Made by a program: the position numbers and the translations under genes. Below the pieces are notes generated by a model. The model worked only from the letters and a program-made list of their open reading frames with translations, was not told the DNA's origin and made no database searches. From contig NZ_CP029425.2 in assembly GCF_002278135.3 (NCBI RefSeq), positions 4,936,001 to 5,000,000 of the forward strand: DNA of 64,000 bases, written 5' to 3'. Source of the DNA: Bradyrhizobium ottawaense (GTDB lineage Bacteria; Pseudomonadota; Alphaproteobacteria; Rhizobiales; Xanthobacteraceae). Each line of letters opens with the position of its first letter. Position 1 is the first letter of the stretch. Below, piece after piece: positions 24,965-33,144 of this stretch.

Positions 24965-25324
24965 TTACGTTTCCTTCGTGAAGAACGGCACGAGTTTCCC
25001 GGCAAACGGCTTGAAGCTCGCGATGACCGAATCGCCGATGACGAGTCCGTTGTCGCCATGCGCCATCATGCGAAAACCCTCGGCGCAATCGACCAGCAAA
25101 ATGTTGTAAGGCACGTGTGCGCGCGTCTCGGGTGTGGCGGCGCGGCAGACCAGCGAGCTCGCATAGACCCTGCCCTTGCCGCTGGCGCGCTGCTCGCGCG
25201 GATCCGATTCGCCACAAGCCGCGCAGAAGGCGCGGTGGAAATACTGCACATGCCCGCATGAGTTGCAGGTCTGGTAGGTGATGGCCGCCTCGCCCTTGGT
25301 CCAGTCTGCCAGACGCCCGCTCAT
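24965..25324 (-). CDS. DUF35/OB-fold zinc-ribbon protein, thiolase partner
   Basis: A 119-aa protein with an N-terminal rubredoxin-like zinc ribbon (Cys20-x2-Cys23, Cys34-x2-Cys37 in CNSCGHVQYFHRAFCAACG) and a C-terminal OB fold (GKGRVYASSLVCRAA, PYNILLVDCAEGFRMMAH). DUF35 proteins bind thiolase-like enzymes, position the acyl-CoA and can be essential for activity. Its ATG overlaps the stop of the upstream thiolase-like gene (ATGA), the usual arrangement for an obligate pair. The start is fixed by that overlap. Confidence 0.88.
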   Translation of the reverse strand: MSGRLADWTKGEAAITYQTCNSCGHVQYFHRAFCAACGESDPREQRASGKGRVYASSLVCRAATPETRAHVPYNILLVDCAEGFRMMAHGDNGLVIGDSVIASFKPFAGKLVPFFTKET

Positions 25325-26457
25325 CGCACCCGCTCCAGGAACATGCTCACATGCGACGACAGCACGCCGCCGTCGCCATGCAGCAACGCGATCGAGGCGT
25401 CGCGCACCTGGCGGCAAGCCGCCCGCCCCGTCATCTGCAAATGCGCCTCGACCAGATGCGCCATAGCGCCGCCGACGCCGCAATGGCCATAGCTGAGCAG
25501 GCCGCCATGGGTGTTCAGCGGCATCGCGCCGTCGCGGCTGAAATGGCCCGATCGGACGCGGGCTGCGGCCTCGCCGCGGCCGGCAAGACCGAGGTCTTCG
25601 AGCAGCATCGCGAGCGTAATGGTAAAACTGTCGTAGATCGCGGCGTAGCGCACATCGGAGATCGCAAGGCCCGTGGCCTTCTTGGCGCGGGCGATGGAGA
25701 TCTCGGCGCCGAGTTCGCTGAGCGCGGGCGCGGCCGTGACATGCTGATGGGTATGCGCCTGGGCGCAGCCGCGGATGCGCACGCCCGCCTCCCCCGTCCG
25801 CTCGCGGCTGATGATGAAGGCGGCGCCGCCGTCGGACACGGGGCAGCAGTCGAGCAGCTTGAGCGGCATCGCCACCGGCTTCGAGGCCATGACGTCGGCA
25901 ACGGTGATCGGGTCGTGGAATTGCGCGCCGGGATGGGTGCAGGCGTGGCTGCGCATCAGCACGGCGAATTCGGCAAGGTCCTCTTCGGTCACGCAATATT
26001 TGTGCATGTACCTGTTAGCGACGAGGCCGTAATAGGCTGGGATCGTTGGTCCCAGCGGCACCTCGTAATCGGGATGGCCGACCTGCGCCAGCGCCTGGAT
26101 CGAGGCATCGCGGCTCTGCCCGGTGAGCCGGTTCTCGCCGGCAACGACCAGCACATTGCGCGCGACGCCCGAGGTGACGAGGTGATGCGCCAGCATCGTC
26201 ATCGCGAGTCCCGTGGCGCCGCCGACCTGCACGGCGTGAGCGTAACTCGGGCGGATTCCAAAGTGCTCGGCGAACACGGTCGCCAGCATGATGTGCGGCG
26301 AGACGGTGGAATAGCCGCAAAGGATGCCGTCGATGTCCGCACGCTTCAGCCCGGCATCGTCGAGCGCGGCTTGTGCCGCCTGGCTCATCAGGTCGAGCGA
26401 GGACGAGCCTTCATGCTTGCCGAAAGACGTGAGGCCGACGCCGGTGATGAAGCTCAT
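25321..26457 (-). CDS. Thiolase-like protein lacking the catalytic cysteines
   Basis: A 378-aa thiolase-fold protein of the SCP-x/Ltp type. Where thiolases carry the nucleophilic Cys (VEAACASG), this has VQVGGATG with Gly80. Where they carry the second Cys near the C-terminus, it has LLHGDGGVLSSH. The GHP loop is YGHCGVGGAM. It is thus unlikely to make or break a C-C bond by the thiolase mechanism. Paired with a DUF35 protein, the closest functional analogue I know is the Ltp2-DUF35 retro-aldolase of steroid side-chain breakdown. An imperfect repeat separates it from the CaiB-like gene upstream. Confidence 0.85.
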   Translation of the reverse strand: MSFITGVGLTSFGKHEGSSSLDLMSQAAQAALDDAGLKRADIDGILCGYSTVSPHIMLATVFAEHFGIRPSYAHAVQVGGATGLAMTMLAHHLVTSGVARNVLVVAGENRLTGQSRDASIQALAQVGHPDYEVPLGPTIPAYYGLVANRYMHKYCVTEEDLAEFAVLMRSHACTHPGAQFHDPITVADVMASKPVAMPLKLLDCCPVSDGGAAFIISRERTGEAGVRIRGCAQAHTHQHVTAAPALSELGAEISIARAKKATGLAISDVRYAAIYDSFTITLAMLLEDLGLAGRGEAAARVRSGHFSRDGAMPLNTHGGLLSYGHCGVGGAMAHLVEAHLQMTGRAACRQVRDASIALLHGDGGVLSSHVSMFLERVR

Positions 26458-26471
26458 CGTCTCTCCTCCTC

Positions 26472-26570
26472 GTCATTCCGGGGCGCGCCCCTTGGCGCGA
26501 GCCCGGAATCCATACTCCCGATCGTGGTTATGGATTCCGGGCTCGCGACTTCGTCGCGCCCCGGAATGAC
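26472..26570. repeat. REP-like element with conserved centre
   Basis: Ends GTCATTCCGGGGCGCG and CGCGCCCCGGAATGAC are a perfect inverted pair. The centre CCGGAATCCATACTCCCGAT followed by CGTGGTTATGGATTCCGG forms an inner palindrome. The same centre recurs at 39867-39985. It sits between co-directional CoA-transferase and thiolase genes and could attenuate the downstream pair. Confidence 0.75.
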
Positions 26571-26602
26571 GGATGAGAGAGTTGTCGCCATCACTTCCTC
26601 CC

Positions 26603-27805
26603 CTACTCCGGCGGCGAGCGCGTGACGCCGTCGCGCACCATGGCGGCGATCTCGTCGGCGGAGTATCCGATCTCGCGAAGAATCTCCGCGCCGTGCTCGT
26701 TGAGCCGCGGCGCCAGCCGCACCGGCTCGGCCTCCGTCTCCGACCAGGTCGCGGTCACTTTCATGCTGCGGATCGGACCTTCGGTCGGATGGTCCACGAC
26801 CGGAAAGAAATTCGTCGCCTCCAGATGCTCGTCGTGCAGGATCGAGGCGAGGTCGTGCATCGGCATGACCGGCACGTCGGCCTTGGTCAGCAGGTCGATC
26901 CATTCGGCGGTGGAGCGCGTCTCGAAGATGCGCGCGAGCTCGGCATAGACGACGTCGATATTGGCGGCGCGCCCCGCGAAAGTCGCGAATTTTGGATCGA
27001 CACGCAGATCATCGCGCGCCGTCGCCTTGAAGAAATTCTCCCACTGCTTGTCGTTGTAGACGATGACGCTGAGATAGCCGTCCGAGGTCTTGTACGGCCT
27101 GCGGTCGCGCGAGAGGTGGCGGGCATAGCCGCCCTTGTCGAGCGGCGGCTCGTAGGTGAGCCCGCCCATGTGATCGCCCATGACGAAGCCGGCCATGGTC
27201 TCGAACATCGGGATATCGACGCGCTGGCCGCGTCCGGTGCGGTCGCGATGCACGAGACTGGCGCAGATCGCGCCGACGGCGGTGAGGCCGACGATGCGGT
27301 CGACCAGCGCGTTCGGCACATAGCGCGGCACGCCGTCGCCGGTCTGCGCCATCAGCGCCGGCAGCGCGGTGGCGCCCTGGATCAGATCGTCATAGGCGGG
27401 CTTTGCGGCATACGGGCCATCCTGGCCGAAGCCGAACACGCCGGCATAGACGAGGCGCGGATTGAGGGCGGAGACGACGTCGTAGCCGAGCTGCAGCCGC
27501 GCCATCGCCTGGGGGCGGACGTTGTAAACCAATACGTCGGCGTCCTTCAGCAGCCGCAACACGGCCTCGCGGCCCGCGGGCTTCTTCAGATCGAGGCAGA
27601 TCGAGCGTTTGCTGCGGTTGGTGTTGAGGAATACCGGGCCCATGCCGGCATGGCGCATCGGGCCGATCAGGCGGGTGACGTCGCCGTCGAGCGATTCCAC
27701 CTTGATGACGTCAGCGCCGTAATCGCCGAGCATCTGGGTCGCATACGGCCCCATCAGCACGGTGGTCATGTCGATGACCTTGATGCCCTTCAGCGGCCCC
27801 ATCAT
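26603..27805 (-). CDS. CaiB/BaiF family (class III) CoA-transferase
   Basis: A 400-aa protein of the formyl-CoA transferase/CaiB family. It starts with the typical GIKVIDMTTVLMGPYATQML, then DYGADVIKVE, NRSKRSICLDLK, and AYDDLIQGATAL with the catalytic Asp. It moves CoA between carboxylic acids in the cytoplasm; family substrates include oxalate, carnitine, mesaconate and bile acids. The starts at 27805 and 27802 are adjacent ATGs with GGGAG 3 or 6 bp upstream. It lies upstream of the cysteine-less thiolase/DUF35 pair on the same strand, consistent with feeding them a CoA ester. Confidence 0.9.
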   Translation of the reverse strand: MMGPLKGIKVIDMTTVLMGPYATQMLGDYGADVIKVESLDGDVTRLIGPMRHAGMGPVFLNTNRSKRSICLDLKKPAGREAVLRLLKDADVLVYNVRPQAMARLQLGYDVVSALNPRLVYAGVFGFGQDGPYAAKPAYDDLIQGATALPALMAQTGDGVPRYVPNALVDRIVGLTAVGAICASLVHRDRTGRGQRVDIPMFETMAGFVMGDHMGGLTYEPPLDKGGYARHLSRDRRPYKTSDGYLSVIVYNDKQWENFFKATARDDLRVDPKFATFAGRAANIDVVYAELARIFETRSTAEWIDLLTKADVPVMPMHDLASILHDEHLEATNFFPVVDHPTEGPIRSMKVTATWSETEAEPVRLAPRLNEHGAEILREIGYSADEIAAMVRDGVTRSPPE

Positions 27806-27931
27806 TCGCTCCCGATTGCGCGGGGGGCTCAAGGCGCGGCCCCGCGATTTCGGTCCAGCTAAGGGCAGCGGTGCCGCGCGCGCAAGGGCGGCCGGCGTAT
27901 GGCCGCATGCGCCGCGCGGTGATATCGGCCG

Positions 27932-28138
27932 CTATTTCTTCTGGCGGGATTCGCGGATCTTGAGGAGCCGGTCGAGCTCTTCGTTCTGCTGGCTGATCCG
28001 GTCGGCGATGCGCGACTCGTTCTGCTCGCCTGAGGCGGCCGCGGCCTGCTCGATGAGCTGCCTTATATTGTCCTCGAGGATCGCAATCCGACCGTTGAGT
28101 GCGTCCATCGACAGCGAGTCTTCGTAGTCAGTGCTCAT
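27932..28138 (-). CDS. Small coiled-coil protein
   Basis: A 68-residue, highly charged protein with heptad-like spacing from about residue 13 on (LNGRIAILEDNIRQLIEQAA, then RISQQNEELDRLLKIRE) and a Lys/Arg tail. The layout is SlyX-like in size and coil, but no SlyX motif is visible. No Shine-Dalgarno stands out. Function unknown; similar short coiled-coil proteins are common in Bradyrhizobium. Confidence 0.65.
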   Translation of the reverse strand: MSTDYEDSLSMDALNGRIAILEDNIRQLIEQAAAASGEQNESRIADRISQQNEELDRLLKIRESRQKK

Positions 28139-28171
28139 GATGCATTTCCGCCAATCAATCAGGAGCCATAG

Positions 28172-28252
28172 GGTGGGCCAAGCGAAGCGGGCCCACCATG
28201 ATCTAACGCAAGGAAGAGGGTGGGCACGGCGCCTTCGCGCCTTTGCCCACCC
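28172..28252. repeat. Two adjacent GGTGGGC hairpins
   Basis: GGTGGGCC...GGCCCACC (28172-28197) and GGGTGGGCA...TGCCCACCC (28218-28252) form two strong stems around GC-rich loops. This GGGTGGGC pair is a further REP-like type. It lies between the thiolase gene and the coiled-coil gene and may terminate the thiolase transcript. Confidence 0.65.
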
Positions 28253-28260
28253 TACAAGAC

Positions 28261-29436
28261 CTACTTCAGCGGCTCCAGCACCGAGACGTAGTTGGCGACC
28301 GCGGCGCCGCCCATGTTGAAGATGCCGCCGAGCTTGGCGTTCTTGAGCTGCATGCCCTCGGGCGCCTGGCCTGCGAGCTGCATCGCGGTCATCACATGCA
28401 TGGAAACGCCGGTGGCGCCGATCGGATGGCCCTTGGCCTTCAGGCCGCCGGACGGATTGACCGGCAGCTTGCCGTCCTTGAGCGTCCAGCCTTCCTTGAT
28501 GGCGCGGGCGCCCTGCCCCCTCGGCGTCAGCCCCATCGCTTCGTATTCGATCAGCTCGGCCACGGTGAAGCAGTCATGGGTCTCGACGAAGGAGAGATCG
28601 GACAGCGTCACCCCGGCCTTCTCCAGCGCGCGCTGCCAGGCAACGGTGCAGCCCTCGAACTGGAGGATGTCGCGTTTGGACATCGGCAGGAAGTCCTGGG
28701 CGTGCGCGGTGGCGCGGAAGCCGATCGACTTGGTCATGCCCTTGGCGGTCTCGGCGTCAGCCAGCACCAGCGCGGCGGCGCCGTCGGAGACCAGCGAGCA
28801 ATCGGTGCGCTTCAGGGGGCCGGCGACGTAGGGGTTCTTCTCGCTCTCGGCGCGGCAGAAGTCGAAACCGAAATCCTTGCGCATCTGGGCGAAGGGATTG
28901 GCGACGCCGTTCTTGTGGTTCTTGGCCGCGATCAGCGCCAGGGCGTCGGACTGGTCGCCGTATTTCTGGAAATAGGAGCTGGCGATCTTGCCGAACACGC
29001 CGGCGAAGCCGCCGACGGTGTCGCCGTCCTCGGGCAGGTAGGACGCCTTCAGCAGGTTCTTGCCGATCTCGGCGCCCGGGGTGCGGGTCATCTGCTCGAC
29101 ACCGACGACCAGGACGATCTTGGCCGCGCCTGCGGCGATCGCGCGCAGGCCCTGGTGCACGGCGGCAGAACCGGTGGCGCAGGCGTTCTCGACCCGGGTG
29201 GCCGGCTTGAAGCGCAGCTTCGGGTCGGCCTGGAGCACCAGCGAGGCGGTAAAATCCTGCGCCGAGAAGCCGGCGTTGAAATGGCCGAGCACGATCTCGT
29301 CGACATCGCCGGCCGAAATGCCGGCATCGGCCATCGCCTCATTGGCGACGCGGGTGACGAGGCTTTCGACGGTCTCTGTGTCGAACTTGCCGAACGGCGT
29401 ATGCGCCCATCCGACGATGCTGGCGGTCATGGTCAT
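28261..29436 (-). CDS. Acetyl-CoA acetyltransferase (SCP-x type thiolase)
   Basis: A 391-aa thiolase with the nucleophilic Cys86 intact (RVENACATGS) and the GHPIGATG loop with His337. The C-terminal active-site block is GIFNMGGAAVANY without a second Cys, as in the SCP-x branch. It should cleave or condense beta-ketoacyl-CoA esters. AGGGAG lies 3 bp before the first ATG. It is monocistronic, between a small coiled-coil gene and the sugar-acid operon. The contrast with the cysteine-less relative at 25321 is informative. Confidence 0.88.
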   Translation of the reverse strand: MTMTASIVGWAHTPFGKFDTETVESLVTRVANEAMADAGISAGDVDEIVLGHFNAGFSAQDFTASLVLQADPKLRFKPATRVENACATGSAAVHQGLRAIAAGAAKIVLVVGVEQMTRTPGAEIGKNLLKASYLPEDGDTVGGFAGVFGKIASSYFQKYGDQSDALALIAAKNHKNGVANPFAQMRKDFGFDFCRAESEKNPYVAGPLKRTDCSLVSDGAAALVLADAETAKGMTKSIGFRATAHAQDFLPMSKRDILQFEGCTVAWQRALEKAGVTLSDLSFVETHDCFTVAELIEYEAMGLTPRGQGARAIKEGWTLKDGKLPVNPSGGLKAKGHPIGATGVSMHVMTAMQLAGQAPEGMQLKNAKLGGIFNMGGAAVANYVSVLEPLK

Positions 29437-29491
29437 GTCTCCCTGGGGTCTCTCTTCCTGAGCTAAGTCTTAGCGCAGGGATGGCAAGACT

Positions 29492-30142
29492 TCACGCGGG
29501 TTTCAGGGCCTTGAGGGTGCGCTGGCAGATGGCAGTTATGCCGGCCCAGTTCCCGGCCTTGATCTCGGCCGTCGGGCACAGCCAGGAACCGCCGACCGCG
29601 ACTACATTGGGCTCGGCGAGCCAGCTCGCCGCATTGGCCTCACCGATGCCACCGGTCGGGCAGAACCGCACGTTCGGGAACGGGCCGCCGAGCGAACGCA
29701 GGCCCTTGATGCCGCCGGCCTGCTCCGCCGGGAAGAATTTTGCGACGTCGAGGCCGTGCGACAGCGCCAGCATCAGCTCGGACGCCGTGGCGATGCCCGG
29801 CGCGAACGGCAGGGAGCTGTGGGCGGCGGCCTTGAGGAGATCGGGGGTCAGGCCCGGGCTGATGCCGAAGGCGACGCCGAGCTTCTCGACACGGGTGAAG
29901 TCGGCCGGATTCAGGATCGTGCCGATGCCGACGACCGCCTCCGGGACTTCGGCCATCATCGCCCTCGCCGCCTCGATCGCAACCGAGGTGCGCATGGTCA
30001 CCTCCAGTGTGCGGACGCCGCCGGCAACCAGCGCGCGCGCCAGCGGCACGGCATCCTGGATCCGCTCGATGGTGAGGACGGGAATGACGGTCGCCGCCTT
30101 GAACAGCGCGGCGAGGTGGTTCTGTTGGGCAGTCGTGGTCAT
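29492..30142 (-). CDS. eda: 2-dehydro-3-deoxy-phosphogluconate (KDPG) aldolase
   Basis: A 216-aa class I aldolase. The catalytic pattern TLEVTMRT (Glu), GIGTILNP, SPGLTPDLL and the Schiff-base Lys in DVAKFFPAE match Eda. It splits 2-keto-3-deoxy-6-phosphogluconate (or a close analogue) into pyruvate and glyceraldehyde 3-phosphate. It is the last gene of a seven-gene leftward operon, 13 bp after the kinase gene. The ATG at 30142 gives the standard family length; a longer frame upstream is Arg-rich and unlike Eda. Confidence 0.93.
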   Translation of the reverse strand: MTTTAQQNHLAALFKAATVIPVLTIERIQDAVPLARALVAGGVRTLEVTMRTSVAIEAARAMMAEVPEAVVGIGTILNPADFTRVEKLGVAFGISPGLTPDLLKAAAHSSLPFAPGIATASELMLALSHGLDVAKFFPAEQAGGIKGLRSLGGPFPNVRFCPTGGIGEANAASWLAEPNVVAVGGSWLCPTAEIKAGNWAGITAICQRTLKALKPA

Positions 30143-30155
30143 AGGGTCTCGATCT

Positions 30156-31130
30156 TTACTTGGTCGCCTGGCGGGAGGTCGCCGGCCGGTGCCGTTTCTT
30201 CGGCGGCATGGCATAGGCCGGAATAATGGCGCCGGAATAGCAGATCACGAGGCTGGCGAGGCGATGCCCGGCCTGGGCGGCCTCGACCGGATCGGAACCG
30301 GCGAGCCGGGCCGCGATATAGGCCGCGGCAAAGCTGTCTCCGGCCGCCGTGGTGTCGACGACGGGCTTGGTCATCGGTTCGGCCCGGACCTCATGGGTAG
30401 CCCCGGGGAAACGCAGCAGGCTGACGGGCTCGGCGAGCCGGAACACCAGCTCGGGCGTCGGGATGCGTGCCATCAGCTGATCGTTGCTCTCGCCAGGATA
30501 GAGCGCGAGCAGGTCCTCGGTCGAGGTCAGCACGATATCGGCGGCGGCGAAAGCAGCCGCAAACACCTCGCGCGCGACGTCGCGGTCCGGCCAACCCCGC
30601 GCGCGAAAATTGGTGTCGAACACAAAGCGGGTGCCGAGCAGGCGCGCGCGCTTGATCGCCGCGAACAGCCGCTCGCGCCCGGGCGCATCGTAGATCGAGA
30701 GCGTGATCGCGGAGAGATAGACGATGTCGTAGCTCATCAGCGAGTTGAGCAGCTCATCGGTCTCCGGCATGTTCATCAGCTGGCGCGCCGCCGCGCTGTC
30801 GCGCCAGTGGAAGAACTGGCGCTCGCCCTTCGCATCCAGCTGGATCATGTAGAGGCCGGGTAGCTTGCCGGCCAGCCGCACGACACGCCTTGTGCCGACG
30901 CCCTCCGCATTCCAGGCCGCGATCATCTCTTCGCTGAGGCCGTCATCGCCGAGCGCGGTGAGATAATCGACCTTGACCTCGAGCCGCGCCAGATAGACCG
31001 CGGTGTTGAGGGTGTCACCGCCGAAGCCGCGCGAATACAGCCCGCCGCCCTGCCCTTGCCCGGCAGACGCGCCTCCTTGCGCCTGCCTGAGCTCGACCAT
31101 GCATTCGCCGATGCAAGCAACGCTCGCCAT
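30156..31130 (-). CDS. kdgK: 2-dehydro-3-deoxygluconokinase (PfkB family)
   Basis: A 324-aa ribokinase-fold sugar kinase. The N-terminal IGECMVEL and the glycine pair of GFGGDTLNTAVYLARL are KdgK-like, with VDYLTALGDDGLS following. The C-terminal PfkB signature DTTAAGDSFAAAYIA holds the catalytic Asp. It phosphorylates 2-keto-3-deoxygluconate (or an analogue) to KDPG, the substrate of the aldolase encoded next. The start may be the ATG at 31130 or the GTG directly before it. A Lys/Arg-rich tail ends the protein. Confidence 0.92.
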   Translation of the reverse strand: MASVACIGECMVELRQAQGGASAGQGQGGGLYSRGFGGDTLNTAVYLARLEVKVDYLTALGDDGLSEEMIAAWNAEGVGTRRVVRLAGKLPGLYMIQLDAKGERQFFHWRDSAAARQLMNMPETDELLNSLMSYDIVYLSAITLSIYDAPGRERLFAAIKRARLLGTRFVFDTNFRARGWPDRDVAREVFAAAFAAADIVLTSTEDLLALYPGESNDQLMARIPTPELVFRLAEPVSLLRFPGATHEVRAEPMTKPVVDTTAAGDSFAAAYIAARLAGSDPVEAAQAGHRLASLVICYSGAIIPAYAMPPKKRHRPATSRQATK

Positions 31131-31154
31131 CACCAGGGCTCGCTCAGTCAGAGA

Positions 31155-32141
31155 TCATGCGACGAAGTTGCCGCCGAGCTCGTCTTCGATGTGAATGCGG
31201 ATGATGTCGTCGAAGGTCTTCTCGGCGGTGGTGAAGCCGAGCTCGAGCGACCGCTTTGCATTGAAATTGCGCGGCCAGCCGCCGACGATGCCGACGATGA
31301 AGGGATCAGGTTCGTGCTTGATGCGCGCCGCGACTTTTTCGCCGGCAACCCGCTTCAAGGCGGCGATCTGCTCGCCGACCGTTGCCGAAAGGCCTGGCAT
31401 GGTCAGATTGCGGCGCGGGCCGACGGTGGCGAGATCCATGGTGCCGGCATGGAGCAGGAAGCCGACCGCGGAGCGCGGCGTCGCGTGCCAGTGGCGAACG
31501 TCCTCGGACACCGGCAGCACCGCTTCCTTGCCGGCCAGCGGCTCGCGCAGGATGTTGGAGAAGAAGCCCGATGCCGCCTTGTTGGGCAGGCCCGGCCGGA
31601 TGCAGATGGTCGGCAGACGGATACCGATGCCGTCGAGGAAACCACGCCGCGAATAGTCGGCCAGCAACAGCTCGCCGATCGCCTTCTGGGTGCCGTAGCT
31701 GAGCAGCGGGGTGTGGAAGAACTCGTCGCCGATCGCATCGGGGAACGGCGCGCCGAACACCGCGATCGAGGACGTGAACACCACGCGAGGCTTGTAGCCG
31801 CCGCCGACCAGCCTGACAGCATCGAGCAGCATCCGCGTGCCGTCGAGATTGATGCGGTAACCCTTGTCGAAGTCGAGCTCGGCTTCGCCGGAGACGATCG
31901 CGGCGAGATGGAAGATCACGTCCGGGCGGCCGGCGATGAGCTTCTCGGCCGCGCCTGGGACTGCGAAATCGCCCGACACGGTCTCGACCGGGAAACCGGC
32001 CTTTTCCGGCCTCTTCGGTTCGACCACGTCATGCATGGTCAGCTTGGTGATGTCGCTCTTGCCGAGCCGGCCGTCACGCAACAGCCGTTCGCACAATTTG
32101 CGGCCGACCATGCCGGCGGCGCCGAGAACCAGAATGTGCAA
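31155..32141 (-). CDS. NAD-dependent epimerase/dehydratase, DenD-like
   Basis: A 328-aa extended SDR with GAAGMVGRKL (NAD binding), FTSSIAVFG and the catalytic Tyr/Lys pair SYGTQKAIGE. Its overall pattern resembles D-erythronate dehydrogenase (DenD): PRSAVGFLLHA, IVGGWPRNFNAKRSLELGF. In known four-carbon pathways DenD works with an OtnK kinase and OtnI/OtnC, none of which is adjacent here; instead it sits between an ABC transporter and KDG kinase. It may oxidise a different aldonate in this operon. The start is TTG, with AAGGAG 8 bp upstream. Confidence 0.8.
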   Translation of the reverse strand: MHILVLGAAGMVGRKLCERLLRDGRLGKSDITKLTMHDVVEPKRPEKAGFPVETVSGDFAVPGAAEKLIAGRPDVIFHLAAIVSGEAELDFDKGYRINLDGTRMLLDAVRLVGGGYKPRVVFTSSIAVFGAPFPDAIGDEFFHTPLLSYGTQKAIGELLLADYSRRGFLDGIGIRLPTICIRPGLPNKAASGFFSNILREPLAGKEAVLPVSEDVRHWHATPRSAVGFLLHAGTMDLATVGPRRNLTMPGLSATVGEQIAALKRVAGEKVAARIKHEPDPFIVGIVGGWPRNFNAKRSLELGFTTAEKTFDDIIRIHIEDELGGNFVA

Positions 32142-32208
32142 GAGCTTAACTCCTTCTTATTGGCCGGAGCGCGCAGCCTCCGGCGCGCTCCCGTGGCAGA
32201 CCCCGCGA

Positions 32209-33144
32209 TTATTCCTTCACGGCGCCGGTCATCGCGGACACATAATGCTCCACGAAGAAGGCGTAAAGGATGACGAGCGGCAGCGAGCCGGCCAGGGCTC
32301 CGGCCATCAGCGAACCCCAGCGGTAGATGTCACCGTCCACGAACTCGTTGACGATCGCGACCGGCACCGTCTTGTTGCTGGTCGACTGCAGGAAGGTCAA
32401 CGCGTAGATGAACTCGTTCCAGCACAGCGTGAAGCAGAAGATGAAGGCCGAGATCAGCCCGGGGATTGCGAGCGGCAGAACGATCTTGATCAGGATCTGC
32501 CAGCGGCTCGCCCCGTCGATCAGCGCGCATTCCTCGAGCTCGAACGGGATGGTCTTGAAATAGCCCATCAAGAGCCAGGTCGAGAACGGGATCAGGATGG
32601 TCGGATAGGTCAAGATCAACGCCAGCGGCGAGTCGAACAGCCCGTACTGGAACACGACGGTGGCGAGCGGGATGAACAGGATCGATGGCGGCACCAGATA
32701 AGCGAGGAAGATCAGCCCGCCGACGAGATTGGCGCCCTTGTAGCGCAAGCGCACGATGGCGTAGGCAGCTAACACCGACGCGATGATCGAAAGCACCGTC
32801 GCGCAGACGGCCACGTACATCGTGTTCCAGAGCCAGTACGGGTAGTAGCTCTCGAACAGCAGCTTGTGGAAATGCTTGAAGGTCGGATTCCAGGTCCAGA
32901 ACGGGTTGTACCTGTCGAGATCGAGCAATTGCTCGTCCGGCTTCACCGAGGTCAGCGCCATCCAGTAGAACGGGAACAGCAGAACGATGACGATGATCGC
33001 GAGCGGCAGGTACAGCGTCACCATCCGGCGCGGCACCGACTGCAGATAGCTCATGCCCTCGCTGTGATCGTCCTTCGCCACCGTCGGAGAGGATCCCGAT
33101 AGCACGGCCTTGAGATCAACGGACCTGGTGGGCAGATCAGTCAT
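32209..33144 (-). CDS. Carbohydrate ABC transporter permease (MalG/UgpE type)
   Basis: A 311-aa inner-membrane permease with six helices and the ATPase-docking EAA loop (EECALIDGASRWQILIKIVLP region, about residue 205). The first helix begins at about residue 43 after a hydrophilic N-terminus. It overlaps the other permease gene by 8 nt. With that gene, the binding protein and the ATPase it forms a complete CUT1-type sugar importer. The substrate is unknown but is probably the sugar or sugar acid broken down by the surrounding enzymes. Confidence 0.92.
   Translation of the reverse strand: MTDLPTRSVDLKAVLSGSSPTVAKDDHSEGMSYLQSVPRRMVTLYLPLAIIVIVLLFPFYWMALTSVKPDEQLLDLDRYNPFWTWNPTFKHFHKLLFESYYPYWLWNTMYVAVCATVLSIIASVLAAYAIVRLRYKGANLVGGLIFLAYLVPPSILFIPLATVVFQYGLFDSPLALILTYPTILIPFSTWLLMGYFKTIPFELEECALIDGASRWQILIKIVLPLAIPGLISAFIFCFTLCWNEFIYALTFLQSTSNKTVPVAIVNEFVDGDIYRWGSLMAGALAGSLPLVILYAFFVEHYVSAMTGAVKE

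Noticed and set aside
26472..26570. An insertion sequence
   Set aside because: Inverted ends are present but the element is about 100 bp with no transposase and no clear target duplication; a REP-like element fits better.
27932..28138. SlyX assignment for the small coiled-coil protein
   Set aside because: Only size and coiled-coil propensity match; no SlyX-specific motif is visible, so no name was given.
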